DNA of 64,000 nt from Zarea fungicola (Eukaryota > Ascomycota > Sordariomycetes > Hypocreales > Cordycipitaceae): NCBI GenBank assembly GCA_900169235.1, contig FWCC01000192.1, positions 186,001 through 250,000 on the forward strand. Reading direction: 5' to 3'. A model generated the notes under the pieces. It ran no database searches. It was given only the letters and a program-made list of their open reading frames with translations, and was not told where the DNA came from. Shown one piece after another: positions 35,221-46,602 of the stretch. Made by a program: the position numbers and the translations under genes. Within the stretch, counting starts at the first letter, position 1. Each line of letters starts with the position of its first letter.

Positions 35221-36783
35221 ATGGACAGTAAGCAGAGCAAAATGTACAAATACTCGGCTGTTCACGGCGACGAGCCAAGCGATTTGCATGTTGAGCACCT
35301 GCGCCAGCCTGCAACAAATGAACGGTCGAAGAAAACAGTACTGACAGCCGCAATGGGATCAACTCTAATTGCCGCGGTTCTTTTCTTTGCCATTGGGTAT
35401 GTCACGTTTTCTCGTGGATTTGCGATGTGTCTTGGGCAGTGGAATTGTTACTGACCACATCGGCACACTTATAGGCAAAGCTCTGCTTCCAGCTGTTGCA
35501 CCAAGAAAGCGACATGTTCCGGCTCTCGAGGGACATGGGGACAATATTCACCCTGGGCCAATGCACCATCGACCATCGACCCCGCGATTCCATCCGAATG
35601 CAAAGTAACATTTGCGCAGATATTGTCTAGGCATGGCTCCCGAGGTCCGTCGGCCGATAAGGGAGCTCGCTACGCAGCTCTAGTTACGGACCTGCACAAA
35701 TCAGTCACAGAGTACACAGGCGGTTTGGAATTTGTTAAAGACTACAAATATACGCTCGTGCCTGATGACCTATCTCTGTACGGCGAGAATGAAATGGTGG
35801 ACTCAGGCATTCAGTTCTGCAGCCGATATAAGAATCTCGTCTCTGAGACTGAGCCTTTTGTTAGAGCGTCCGGGTCTGGCCGCGTCATAATGTCGGCACA
35901 AAATTTCACTCATGGCTACTACGAGGCGCAAGGCCGCGACGCCAACGACTTTGTCCCGCAAATCGTCGTGATTCCCGAGGAGGCCGGGTACAACAATACT
36001 CTGGAGCATGGCAGCTGCAAACTGTTTGAGGACGGCCCTGGCAAGAAGGAGGGTGCATTGAAACAGCAAGAGTGGAAGGACATTTGGGTCCCTTCGGTGC
36101 GGGATAGGCTAAACAAGAAGCTCAAGGGTGCCAAATTCGATATTGATAGCACAGTCTATTTCATGGAACTCTGTCCGTTTGAAACGGTGGCTTCACCGAA
36201 TTCGACATTGTCCGCCTTTTGTCAGGCATTCTCCAAGGATGAGTGGCGAAGCTATGACTACCATCAATCGCTGGAGAAGTGGTACGTGTACGGACCTGGC
36301 CGCGACCTCGCCTCGTCACAGGGCGTTGGCTTTGTCAACGAGTTGATTGCGCGACTCACAGGCAAGCCCGTGCAGGACTACACATCGACCAACTCGACGC
36401 TGGACTCGTCGCCCGAGACGTTTCCGCTGGACCGCAAGCTATACGCCGACTTCAGCCACGACAATGGCATGATGACAGTGTTTACAGCCCTGCGTCTGTT
36501 TGAGGGCACAAAAAACCTGCCGACAACCAAGAAGCTGTCACCAGAGCACTTGGACGGGTACTCGGCGTCGCGGACGGTACCATTTGGTGCGCGGATGTAC
36601 GTGGAGAAGATGCGATGCGGCAACGATGCTGACGATGACGAGGAGCTTGTGCGCATCCTCGTCAACGACCGCGTAATCCCTCTGCGGGGCTGTGACGCGG
36701 ACAAGTTGGGACGATGTACGTTGGACAAGTTTGTCAAATCCATGTTTTTTGCTACGAGTGGTGGTGAATGGAGCAGGTGCTAA
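35221..36783 (+). CDS. Histidine acid phosphatase / phytase with N-terminal membrane anchor
   Basis: Exons 35221-35396 and 35475-36783 join as FFAIGQSSASSCC and give 494 aa. Residues 1-38 are polar, 39-59 form one hydrophobic segment (AAMGSTLIAAVLFFAIG), and a Cys/Ser-rich linker follows. The catalytic domain starts with the phytase-type QYSPWANAPSTIDPAIPSECKVTFAQ. The active-site RHGSRGP is at 111-117 (nucleophile His112), and the HD proton-donor pair in DFSHDNG is at 387-388. Cysteines (LEHGSCKLF, LCPFE, RCG, RGCD, RC) can form the family disulfides. The fold cleaves phosphate monoesters, in phytases inositol hexakisphosphate, outside the cell. Because ~38 polar residues precede the hydrophobic stretch, this looks like a type II signal anchor rather than a cleaved secretion signal. 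Phytase specificity itself is inference. Confidence 0.9.
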
Positions 36784-37759
36784 GGGTATTTGGGCAGAAT
36801 GAGCGCGTCTAAACGCCGCGCTCTAGTGTACATGGTCAATTTAAGAACTAGGCATCAACGAATTAACAGCACTCTATCTGTATGATTCCTTGATTGATCA
36901 CTGTGAAGTGGCAACGGTTGCCTGCTTCCTTAAATGGGAGCCTAATGAGTGATGCGTAATAAGCTTTGTTGTCCATCCGGAGGCTCACATACATGCAAAT
37001 TGCACCAACCTTGTGGCAGATTAGAATTTCATGCATTATCTTTGTTCGTGTCAATCACACTTTTTAGTCGTAACAAAATAATGGTATATGTGGTAGAGGA
37101 CAAGATACAATGAATGCTGTTACCTGTTTTAATTCTGGCGCCGTAATTTGCACCCCTGCACAACCATCACACAAGGCAACATAAGGCTGTAGCTGGGGAT
37201 TTTTAGTGGCCTGAGGGGGATGAAAAATGTTAGCGGGGAAGCCCCGGCAACGCCAAGCAGCCGCCCGCTCAGGCTCCAGTCGAGGAAGGCTTTGTGCTAT
37301 TTAGTGAAACAAAGGTACCTTTGGCATCGCCCACTTACAAAGCAAAATCCAAGTATAGCTACTCCAGCTGTCAAGCGACGTCAGCAACTGGCAATCCTGG
37401 CGCATCGCCGCCACTGTTCTGTTGCTGCTTTCCCTGCTGTTTCGTTTCTCCTTTGAGGCCTCAATCAAAGCCTAAGCCTCAACAAGCCATCCCTGAATTT
37501 TCGACAGCCCCGATTTATCGACAGCAAGACATTTTATCGAAACGAAGTCGAGCAGCCCCTGTCAGGAATCACTGGCATTGAAGCAACAAACTTGCCATCC
37601 AAATCCGGAGAAGCCAGCCAACAAGACGACGACGCAACCGTTCGCGTCGTTCGCTGAAATCTCCAATCGCGGTCTTGTAAATTGTCTACATTGAACTTGC
37701 AAATCCACTGAATAAAATACTGTCCTACCCGACTCTTCCCTCGACAATCTACTACCACA
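36784..37759. other. Intergenic, no gene seen
   Basis: Phytase 3' UTR, then the C/A-rich leader of the next gene. No frame with recognisable similarity and no repeat. Confidence 0.35.
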
Positions 37760-38576
37760 ATGGTGTCGGTGGCAGGTGGCATAGTAATTGCCATTGTCGT
37801 GCTGGCGGTAGCGGCGGTGGTTGGATGGATAGCATTCACGCAGTACCGTGCACGCAAACTCGGCGTAAGTACCATGCTTTGCGCCGTGAAGGACTTTCTC
37901 TCTTTTAACCCTTGTCCTCTCCCGGGGAATTTCAGTCGTCCTCTCACAACTGATGTAAGCGAATTTGTTTGCTAACCTGGCATCTACGCCGTCTTGCCAG
38001 CTTCCCGCACCGAGCTTTTCGTCATACCTCCCCTGGAATAAGAGAGGCTCAGACTCTTACGGACCACCACAACCTGCGCCTGGCGGCGTTGTCGGTTGGT
38101 TCAACGACCTGGTCCGCAAGTTCAAGAACCGCAACAATCGCTCTGCCGCTGGCGCATACGAACCATCGAATCGCAACGTCGGCGGTGGCGCTCGCGGTGC
38201 CCACCGTGCCCTCGACCCGGACGAGGCTTGGGATACACGTGTGGGCAACGAGGCCGATAACTATGGCTACTATGAGGAGGAGTTGACGACCCGGGGCGGC
38301 GGCGCTGGGGTCCACTCCAGCACCGAGTATCATGGAGGCAACAGCTACGATATGAGCCTAGCGGCAACGCCAGGTCGTGAGCTTGATGACGAACTCGACC
38401 TAGAGAGGGGCCGCCAGCCCTCGAGAAGTCCAGGCCGCGGTGCCGGCACGCGCAGCCACAACCCGTTTGACGACGACAACGCCGATAGCCTGCGCGGTGT
38501 CAGCCCCCGGCCGATGGACCAGGGACGCAAGGCAACCAGCCCATCGCGTCACTCAGTATTCAAAGAGAATGTATGA
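37760..38576 (+). CDS. Small single-pass membrane protein with disordered tail (fungal-specific)
   Basis: Exons 37760-37864 and 38001-38576 join in phase 0 as RARKLGLPAPSFSSYLPW and give 226 aa. The N-terminus is a hydrophobic span (VSVAGGIVIAIVVLAVAAVVGWIAF, residues 2-26) followed by basic YRARK, predicting the C-terminal tail in the cytosol. A conserved-looking core (PAPGGVVGWFNDLVRKFKNRNNRSAAGAYE) is followed by Gly/Arg-rich and acidic disordered sequence, with DELDLERGRQPSRSPGRG and NPFDDDNA. NPF is an EH-domain-binding motif, so a role in membrane traffic is possible. I recall related fungal proteins labelled 'acid phosphatase-like', but no phosphatase motif is visible and I would not use that name. 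Function unknown. Confidence 0.82.
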
Positions 38577-39354
38577 TTCATCGGGCGCGAGTTAGGATTT
38601 TGACAGTAACAGAGGTGTTTCTTAGCGGGAGTGTATATTTCTTGGTAATCTTTTCAATTTGCGATTTTATGTTATTGTTTTTACTTTTTGCCGCTCACCT
38701 TGGATCTTGATACTCTTTGCAAACATTTCGCGCGGGAATGGGGTTGCTTTAAAAGGAGAAAGAACTGGAAAATGAAAACTGCCAGAGGCGGGAAAATGAT
38801 GCACAGACATGTAGACGCTTGGAGGGGCAGGCAGCCTGTGGCATTGAACTCTCTCAGTTCTAACCATAACTACAAGGCGGGCAGTTATCGAATTGCGCGT
38901 CCAAGTGAAGCATGCGTTATCAGAATAATAAATAATAGAGCTGCTGCCGAGAAATACCATTCGTATAAACAACTACTCGTCATTAAACTGGTCTGGACAA
39001 GGCCCCTAGATGCCACATATGTGTTGCGGTACGGGCACTTTTTCAATTCAGAACGATGTCGTAAATCTTACATTGAACACCGTTGTTGGATGCGAGCTTG
39101 AAACTTCAATTCAAGTCTGGATGCATGTAGCACATTACGTCCATCAATCCGGCCTGTATTGCGCGATAGTGCCCTATCGTGCACAGCGGAACAACGCCCC
39201 ATCTTAATGGCTGCATCCTGTCTCCTGTGCCAGCGCAGGGCACCTCCAGCACTACTGTGGAGTACGAAACCCAAACTGCATATCAACTTCCTGTTATCCC
39301 CTTGAACTACACTCGTCAATTGGCAGATTTAGAGCCGCTAAATTCAAAGATAAA
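38577..39354. other. Intergenic, no gene seen
   Basis: 3' UTR of the small membrane protein and promoter of the inositol monophosphatase. Short frames on both strands only. Confidence 0.35.
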
Positions 39355-40366
39355 ATGGCGGACCTCGACCTTGAGCAGATTCGCGACACCATGATCGCCG
39401 TCGCCCGCGAGGCGGGACGCATGATTCTCACTGCCAACCCAGCCGATATTCCCTCAGGCACCAAGCTCAATGCCGTCGATATTGTCACTGAGGCAGATCA
39501 AGCTGTCGAGAAGATGGTCGCTGCGAAGTTGTCAACTGCCTTTCCATCGGTGGCTTTTATGGGTGAAGAGACTTACAAGCCAGGAATGAAGCTCGGTCTT
39601 GAGCCAACATTTATCGTGGACCCAATTGACGGTAAGTCTATACATGTCTCTTGGCTCGCAATGCAAAAACCCATGTTGAAAGTGACAAAAAAGTTTTCTT
39701 GGGGAACAATTATCTAATTTGTTCAAACCGTGTTTGTGTGTCTATCTAGGAACTACCAACTTTGTCCATGGTTTCCCAAACGCTTGCATCTCCCTTGGCC
39801 TGGCCATTGCCCGCACGCCTGCCGTCGGTGTCATCTACAACCCATGGCAGGACCTTCTCTTCACCGCCATCAAAAACCAAGGCGCTTTCATGACTCGCGG
39901 CAAGGACACCGCGCCGCGCCGCCTACCTCTGGCCGTGTCGCCCCGACCCCTTACCTCCCTAGGCGAGGCTCTCGTCGCCGTCGAATGGGGCTCCGTCCGT
40001 GACGGGCCCAACTTTGACATCAAAGTCGAGACGTTCCGCCGGCTTGCCGCCACCAAGGAATCGGGCGGCTCCATGGTGCAATCAATGCGCTCGCTGGGGT
40101 CAGCTGCGCTCAACATCGCGTCAGTGGCGGCGGGTGAGATGGACCTCTACTGGGAGGGCGGATGCTGGGCGTGGGATGTCTGTGCAGGGTGGTGCATCCT
40201 CCACGAGGCTGGTGGCCGCATGGTGAGCGGTAACCCGGGTGATTGGGAGCCCGAAGTGGATGGAAGGGTGTATTTGGCCGTACGAGGAGCACCGACTGGG
40301 CAAAAGGAGATTGTAGAGGAGTTTTGGGGGGTTCTGGGTGATAGCAAGATGGATTACTCGTCGTAA
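39355..40366 (+). CDS. Inositol monophosphatase family phosphatase
   Basis: Exons 39355-39631 and 39750-40366 join as DPIDGTTNF and give 297 aa. All metal-site motifs are present: the GEET motif (about residues 70-73), DPIDGTTNFVHG (Asp89, Asp92) and WDVCAGWCILHEAGG (Asp235 in the WDxxxG motif). The intron sits inside the DPID/GTT motif. The family hydrolyses inositol monophosphates with Mg2+ and is inhibited by Li+; in fungi the same fold is used by QutG in the quinate cluster. No quinate-pathway genes are nearby, so a general inositol monophosphatase is the better guess. Cytosolic, no targeting signal. It is convergent with the MFS gene. Confidence 0.92.
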
Positions 40367-40674
40367 TGGAGCGTGACACTCGGGTAGAGGGCTTATCAAA
40401 AACATAATATAATGAAAACATGGGTGTTATAATGAAAATCGTAAATTGAACCGGGGGCCGATTAAAAACTTTCTGTCATTATCTGCAATGATATGTAGCC
40501 ATTTCACGGCAATAATAATTATGTAGCTTTCCCAAAATCAATAAACTCCAATCTTGAAACAGAATGAATGCAGACCTTAAAACAATCATGAGCTATGTAG
40601 TTGAGCGAAACCAAAAGCGCCGTTTTGTATGCTTTACGTAAATAGACAAACAGCCTCCAAAATCATTGATTGTC
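40367..40674. other. Convergent 3' gap
   Basis: A/T-rich tail-to-tail spacer between the inositol monophosphatase (+) and the MFS transporter (-). No gene. Confidence 0.45.
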
Positions 40675-42506
40675 TTAAACAGAGAACTTGCTCTTTGCAC
40701 GCCACTGTGCCCCATAAAGCCAAAGCAACACCGGTGCAGGCCATCCAATAACAATGGCTGCCACGGCCAGGATAGTGCCACCTTTACCGTACCCCAGCGA
40801 CTGATACATGGCCGGCGCAAAGAGCGGGAACCCAAAGCCGGCCAAACTACGCATGACGGTCGCCGCACCCACCGCACTTGCGGCGAAGCGCGTGTAGGAG
40901 TCGACCAAATACCCTTGCACGCACTGAAACCCAATAATACTCCCCAGTGAAAAGATGAGGGCGCCAATATTCGGCCCTATCCAGTGCGTCTGGTACTCCG
41001 CCGTCCAAGCGTAGATGAAGAGGCCGACGGGAACCAAGATCGCACCAGGCACCATGAGAGGTACGCGGAATTCTGGCCTTCCAGGTCCGCCATCGGGCAC
41101 ATATTTGCGCTTGAGGGCGGCGTAGATGCGATCTTGCAAGGGCGCACACACTTGGGTGCCAATGAAGAATCCCAGACCGATGGAGATGTAGTTCAGGCCC
41201 TGAATGCCCGGGCGCTCATTGTATTTTTCGGCAAAGAGGCTGGGGAAGGTGGAGAAGAGGAGGTAGATCATGCCGTAGAGGTACGTCATGTACAAGGCTA
41301 GGATCTGTACGATGAGCTGGCTGAAGAGCATGCGAAAGGGCCGTGTGAGGGCGGTGCCAAGCGTCTGGGTGAGTGTCCGCTCTGGGCGGTCGAACTCGGT
41401 CCTCAGATTCGTGTTGCCCGTTTCGCGCATGAGGCGCAGCTTCTTACGGTGCAGTAGCACGGGGGCATAGGTCTCGCGGAGGAGAAAAAGCCCCGCGGCC
41501 TGGATAAAGCCGCAGGCAATGGTGGTGCTCCAGAACACCCAGCGCCACGACGTGTTCTGCGCGATCCAGCCGCCGGCCACGGGACCGATGGCCGGGCCGA
41601 GAAGCGGCATGAGAGAGTAGACACTCATGGCTTTGCCGCGCTGCTCCGCCGTGAAGAGATCACCGAGGATGCCGCCACCAATAGCGAGTGGTGCGGAGCC
41701 GCCGAGGCCCGCGAGGAAGCGGAAGGCAATCATCTGGCCCTCACTACGGGCGAGAGCGCAGCCGAGATTGAAGCAAAAGAACCAGACATTGGAGATCTGG
41801 ATGACAATGACGCGGCCATAGAGCTCGGACATGGGGCCCCAGAAGAGAGGGCCAACGGCGTAGGCGGCGACGAATATGGAGAGAACAAGAGCCTGCTCGG
41901 TGCGGCCCTCGATATGCAGGTCCTTTCCGATGGCGGAGAGGCCTGGGGCGACCATCGAGGATGAGACAGGGGAGATAAAAGTGAAAAATGAGACTGTTGT
42001 CTGTGTTAGTAGTGGTTCCAAATGCGGAATATATGTAGCAGAGCGAACTAAGTGAAATTTTGCCGCATCTTTGATCTTCATCTTAGATCTTTCACATGGA
42101 ACGTACCAATAACGACAGCGACCCATTTCGTATTCAGTAGCCAGTTCTTGGGATTCTCTGGGTCATCGGGGCCCTGCCAGGTTACAAGATTGGGATCTGT
42201 ATTGTCATGTTGGTTTTTGTTGTTTTCATTTTCTTCGCCAATCTCGAGATCGCGTTGATTTAGCATGCCATCTCGGACTTCGGAGACTGTGCGTGACAGG
42301 CCCGACGCGCGTGAATGAGCCGGTGTTATGCGCGATAGTGATTGTCTGCCTCTGAATGAAGTATCATCACTAACACCATCACCGTCATCCTCGTCCTCAC
42401 TACTTGTCGATGCCGTAGCTGGGCGTTCCTGCTTTTTCAGGTCGTCTGTATTTCTGCCAAGATGGGACATGGATCGTGGCTTTTCTGAATCGAGATCTGT
42501 AGCCAT
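40675..42506 (-). CDS. MFS drug:H+ antiporter (DHA1-type exporter)
   Basis: Two exons, 42506-42107 and 41993-40675, join as VAVVIVSFFTFISPVSS and give 572 aa. A ~120-residue acidic, Ser-rich cytosolic N-terminus is followed by LVTWQGPDDPENPKNW, a signature preceding TM1 in fungal DHA1 exporters. About 12 transmembrane segments follow. Motif A-like GPMSELYGRVIVIQ lies between TM2 and TM3, LGGSAPLAIGGG falls in TM4, and the motif-C-like PLLGPAIGPVAGGWI in TM5 marks an antiporter. A large loop after TM6 (ETYAPVLLHRKKLRLM) is typical. It should export small toxic compounds or polyamines across the plasma membrane using the proton gradient; substrate not predictable. No adjacent biosynthetic genes. 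Confidence 0.9.
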
Positions 42507-44254
42507 GACTTGTGTCTTGTGCGAGTTTGTAGGTTCAAGTTACAACAAAAATGGGTGCAAGAACCATAAAAATGTACAAGCCATATGAGCAAAAAGAACT
42601 GTTGGGACAGTTCAAGACAGTAATCGGCGTGGGCTTTTAATGCAATGCTACTTAAAAAAAAAATTGAGCTGCGCCAACAATGAAGAGGGGAGTGGGAGGA
42701 CCAGTGACATTTTGTATCAAGCCATAAACAAAGCAAGGATAAATGGAGTGGAAAAAATTACGAAATAGCCTAATAAATGCCCACTATACGGACTATAATA
42801 AGGAGCATACTGGCCCGGAGCAAGGAGTTAAAGAAGACTCAGCCGGGGATGGGGATTGTGTGGGCGAAAACGGAGAGCTGATCAAGAAGCTGGCTCCGCG
42901 GACTAGCTCAGCCTTGCCAGTGGTGGAATATGCGTCGTGTGTTGGCAAGCAAGAAGTTGCCAGAGCAAGTTACAGTGAACAGAGAGTTTAGCCAAACTAG
43001 ACTTGTAAGATTTGAAGTTTATATGAATGAGGCTCAGAGGTTGCAAGGTATCTCGGAACATGTTTGTACTCCGTACGGATACGGTGGTTTACAGACAGAT
43101 ACCGGTGGATTACGGTGTACACAGCTGCATCATACTCCGCCGATAAAATGTTTTCAAATTACAATCATGATTCTATATCCGTTTGTTGAGGGTAGAGACG
43201 GCTGGTTCGCCTTAGCTTGACGAAAAGAATAGTGTAAATCTGGTGCCAGCCGCTGACCTACCAACTCCATACACGGCCAAGAAATCTGAATCAAGAACAT
43301 GGGGAAATAAAGAGCACAGATTTCGTTACTTGGCCGAGACGGCACCGATACGAGAAAAGGAAAAAATTAGTCCTCTTTTCAGGTTGGCCGCCGGATATTA
43401 TTCAAATCAATCTTTTTTCTGGGGCGGATTTCGTCATGGTCGTCCGCGGAATCTCCGACACCGTAACTCGGCTTCTTCAGGCACTCGACAGCAGTACTGG
43501 TATATTACGTAGCTACTGCTCGGTCGCTTGGTCAATAGTAAGAATTCGGGTCCGGTATCCGACAGGCACACAAAGTGTACTGGCATCGCGTGGGCTGCAC
43601 CCAATGCCCTGTGGCGGTGTTTTGGATTGCCTGCTCTGTGCTTGGAAACGCCCAGCTGGTGAAACTAGCACCATGCCCGGCTTTGAAAAAGGAAAGAGCT
43701 GCTATTTTAAGGTGTAATGAATAAGCAGTATTTTGGTTTCATGTAAATTGCTCCGTAGTGTTTACGCCAACCTTAGCTAGTTGGGAACCGTTACAAGTCC
43801 GTGTAACAATTCCCAATCCTGCTACACCAAGTCTAGCAAAAGGTCAGGTATTAACGCAATAGCGAGCATTAATGTAGAAAATAATTACGTCTTATAACTC
43901 CAGTGCGAGTATCATTGGCTACTCGTTACAGTGTCCATATCAGTGTAGGGTAGGGGATTTCACATTGGTCGTGTTATTTCAGACAAAGCCGGCACTCTAC
44001 AATAAGAGATGAAACATCAGATAAAGCAAAGGGCAAGATGCATTATGCCAATCTTTTAAAACTTTTTTTCTTCTCGTGTAACTTTTCAAACGAATGTAGC
44101 CTACAAAAAGGGAAGCCAGTGAAGAACGCCGTTTACATTTGTTGCCCACCTTACATGCCAGTTTGCTTTCCATGTTCTCTTTTCATTCAAGTGTTGTGCT
44201 TGTCCCCCCTGTCGCGAATACAGTGATCTTTTTGTCCAAACCTGCTTCGTCTAT
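42507..44254. other. Gene-poor gap with a dispersed-repeat copy
   Basis: 1.75 kb between the MFS promoter and the La 3' end. Open frames are short and overlapping. A diverged repeat that also occurs near 57.4 kb covers about 43822-43965. Near 43070 a tight run of CCGTACGG/CGGTGG-like short motifs occurs. No gene supported. Confidence 0.35.
43822..43965 (+). repeat. Diverged dispersed repeat, copy A
   Basis: Aligns by eye with 57347-57485, same orientation. In a 65-column core beginning GGTATTAACGC here and GGCATTAACGC there, about 54 columns agree. Several differences are C-to-T or G-to-A with this copy the A/T-richer. Similarity seems to trail outward on both sides (TGTAGGGTA, ACATTGGT). 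No coding capacity is seen. Confidence 0.65.
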
Positions 44255-45343
44255 TTACGCCTCTTCTTTGGTATCGACTTTCTTTGCAGCCCGCTCCTCG
44301 TCGCCACCATTCTCATCATCACGGGAGCGCTTTTCGCGGCCACCGTCTCTGTCATCGCGATCACGGCGACCACCACGGGAACCATTGCCGCCACGGCCAC
44401 GGCCACCACGGCCACCACGGCCACCGCGTCCGCCACGGAAACCGCTCTTCTGGTCGTGCTCGCGGCGTCTCTTCCAGTCATCCGGATCACGGTGACCACC
44501 GCCGTTACGGCGGCCACCGCTACCCTCCTGACCCTCAAAGAACTTCTTACTGGAGGTGCCACTAGGCTCGAGTTTGCCAGCACGGATGAGGTCGCTCTTC
44601 TCTTCGCAGTACGCCTGCTTGGTCATGATTTTGAGATCGTGCTGCTCCTGCCACTTGGGCGCGGGGTCCTTGGCGACGAACGCATTGGCAGCTTCCTCGG
44701 TGGAGAACGTGACAAAAACGGAGCCCTTGAAGAGGCCCTCGGGGGTGCGGCGCAGCTTCAGGCCGTTTACCTCACCAAACTGGGCGAAAAAGGTCTCAAC
44801 GTCAAACTGCGTGGTAGGGGTCTCGTCGCCGAAGCCCTTAGCATAGACAGTGGAGGCCTCCGTCTTGGCGCGCGCGTTGGCCATGGGCTTGTAAGGAACT
44901 TTACGCTTGAGCGTCTCCTTGCCCTCTTCGCCCTCGAGTTCGAGAAAGGTGCTGTCGCGCAGGGCAGCGACTACGGCGCTGTAGGGCTGGAAAGTGCGCA
45001 TACGTTTGAACGAGTGAATCTTCTCGACGGCGATGGGCTTGTTCTCGGCGCCGCCGCATGTCTCCCACATGAACTTGTCCTGGGGGAAGTTCCAGTCGCC
45101 AAAGTAAAACTCAACCTGCTTGCGGATCGCGTCGGGGTCGTCGGTGACCTCGCGCTGGCTGGGGTCAAATTTGTTGTTCTTCTGGCGGTTCTCATGGTCA
45201 ATCTTGGCCGTAGTCTTGAGGATCTTCTTGTCATCCTGGCCATTGGCAGCAGCAGCAGTGACCTCGACAGCCTCAGCAATGGCGACCTCTACGGGCTGCT
45301 CAACCGCCTCGGCGGGCTTGGTGGCGACGTCGGCCTCGCTCAT
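44255..45343 (-). CDS. La-type RNA-binding protein (Lhp1/SSB homologue)
   Basis: Single exon, 362 aa. An Ala/Glu-rich N-terminal ~60 residues precede the La motif: IRKQVEFYFGDWNFPQDKFMWETCGG, KPIAVEKIHSFKRMRTFQ and VVAALRDSTFLELEG (about 72-150). An RRM follows (about 163-245; STVYAKGF as RNP2-like, FKGSVFVTF as RNP1). The C-terminus is an RGG box (GFRGGRGGRGGRGGRGRGG) and a basic/acidic tail. La binds the UUU-OH 3' end of new RNA polymerase III transcripts such as pre-tRNA in the nucleus. The glycine-arginine tail is a likely arginine-methylation and RNA-contact region. It is transcribed divergently from ERG6. Long frames on the opposite strand are GC-bias shadows. Confidence 0.93.
   Translation of the reverse strand: MSEADVATKPAEAVEQPVEVAIAEAVEVTAAAANGQDDKKILKTTAKIDHENRQKNNKFDPSQREVTDDPDAIRKQVEFYFGDWNFPQDKFMWETCGGAENKPIAVEKIHSFKRMRTFQPYSAVVAALRDSTFLELEGEEGKETLKRKVPYKPMANARAKTEASTVYAKGFGDETPTTQFDVETFFAQFGEVNGLKLRRTPEGLFKGSVFVTFSTEEAANAFVAKDPAPKWQEQHDLKIMTKQAYCEEKSDLIRAGKLEPSGTSSKKFFEGQEGSGGRRNGGGHRDPDDWKRRREHDQKSGFRGGRGGRGGRGGRGRGGNGSRGGRRDRDDRDGGREKRSRDDENGGDEERAAKKVDTKEEA
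44380..44445 (-). repeat. In-frame 9-bp repeats encoding the La RGG box
   Basis: Tandem units of the CCACGGCCA type on the plus strand, read as Gly-Arg-Gly on the coding strand. Slippage-prone, so repeat number may vary among strains. Confidence 0.75.
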
Positions 45344-46602
45344 TTCGACGGTCTAGTCGTAAAATCGCGCTGTGAAAATATAATTTATGGCAGGTGAAGC
45401 TGGCGGCGACCAAAAAATAGTCGGCCGTTATAAAAGTATGACTGTTTTCCTGCGGCTGGACGGTGTGAGTAATTGTTCGAGATTTGCGCTTCAAGTGGCG
45501 GGGCAGCGAGTCCAGGCCAACCACCTCAGACATGAATTTGCCAGCTTTTTTCAGCTGCCAAATTCTTCAGGCATTCAAGACACTAACCTTCTGTGGAGAT
45601 TTCAGTTATACGCCCTCTGTAGCTAATAACGTTTCAATTCTGCCAATTAACGTTGAAGAAAATCCGCGTCGGAAAGTCACCATGCAGAAAAAAAAAGCGT
45701 GGTGATTCTGCCGAATGCAGAATGCAGCAAAATTCCATTTGCTCTACTCACCGCCCAGACAGAGGAAGGCCCCACCTGGATGACCTTGGATGTTTCTGGA
45801 CTGGCTAGTCCTGTATAACCCGTAAAGGCTATCAAGCAAGAATCTTGTTGCGACGGTACAGGCTTAGGCATAGTTATAGCCAAGCGAGCATCTATTAAGC
45901 TTGCCACTTATTATGTAATTCTTTTGAAACAGTTTCATTATTGGGGTTTGGCCACCATGCGATCAGCTGCCATAAGGTACAAAATGTACCGCTGCCTTAC
46001 TTGCTACCTAGGTGTTTGGTAGCGTAGCTCGCCTGCATCAACTAGACACTGACAAAATCCTTGGTTTACAAAGCAATAGGCACTGAAACTTCCACCGCTT
46101 GAAAATGTGGTGTCTAGGATTCTGATCGGTATCGCCAGAAGAGGACAATACGAACCCGAATAAAATATTGCGCAATTGAGACTTCTAGCCAGGGTGCGTT
46201 GGATGCCAGCCATGTCGATACGCGTATGCAAAAAGCCCGTCGCCAAATCCGACAGAACAGTGGTAATACGAACAAGGAAGATTATTAATTGGTCACATTC
46301 TCAATCAACTTCCACTTTTGGCCCATCAAATCAAGAAAGATTGCTCGCTTTATTAAAAGCAAGCGTTTCAGCTCTTCTTACGGCGGACCCAGTCCACCTA
46401 ACTACGCATTCGTATTCGCATACGATACTGTCGATGCATATAGTTGGTGGTAGCAAGTAAAGCGTCCAAGTTCAGTATAAAACCATCAGGTCGATACAAG
46501 TAAAAAAATATTAGATATCAATTCAAACTTCCAATCTTTGCAACCTCTTTCATTCTTTCCCGAAGACAAATCTACATGTGTTCCTCTTTTCCTGCCGCCG
46601 AG
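45344..46602. promoter_or_regulatory. Divergent promoter region between La and ERG6
   Basis: 1.26 kb between oppositely transcribed genes. The ERG6 side carries near-matches to sterol-response sequences: TCGTATT and TACGATA within GCATTCGTATTCGCATACGATACT, at 46403-46430. These are only similar to the yeast Upc2 core TCGTATA. No gene is supported. Confidence 0.3.

Noticed and set aside
39355..42506. Quinate or secondary-metabolite cluster around the inositol phosphatase and MFS exporter
   Set aside because: No quinate dehydrogenase, dehydroquinase, polyketide or peptide synthetase, or cluster regulator is present nearby.
44456..45397. 313-codon plus-strand frame opposite the La gene
   Set aside because: It is fully antisense to a well-supported gene, and its Leu/Val/Gly-rich product is a codon-bias shadow.
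46403..46430. Sterol-response (Upc2-like) sites upstream of ERG6
   Set aside because: Only near-matches to the 7-bp core; too weak to call as regulatory sites.
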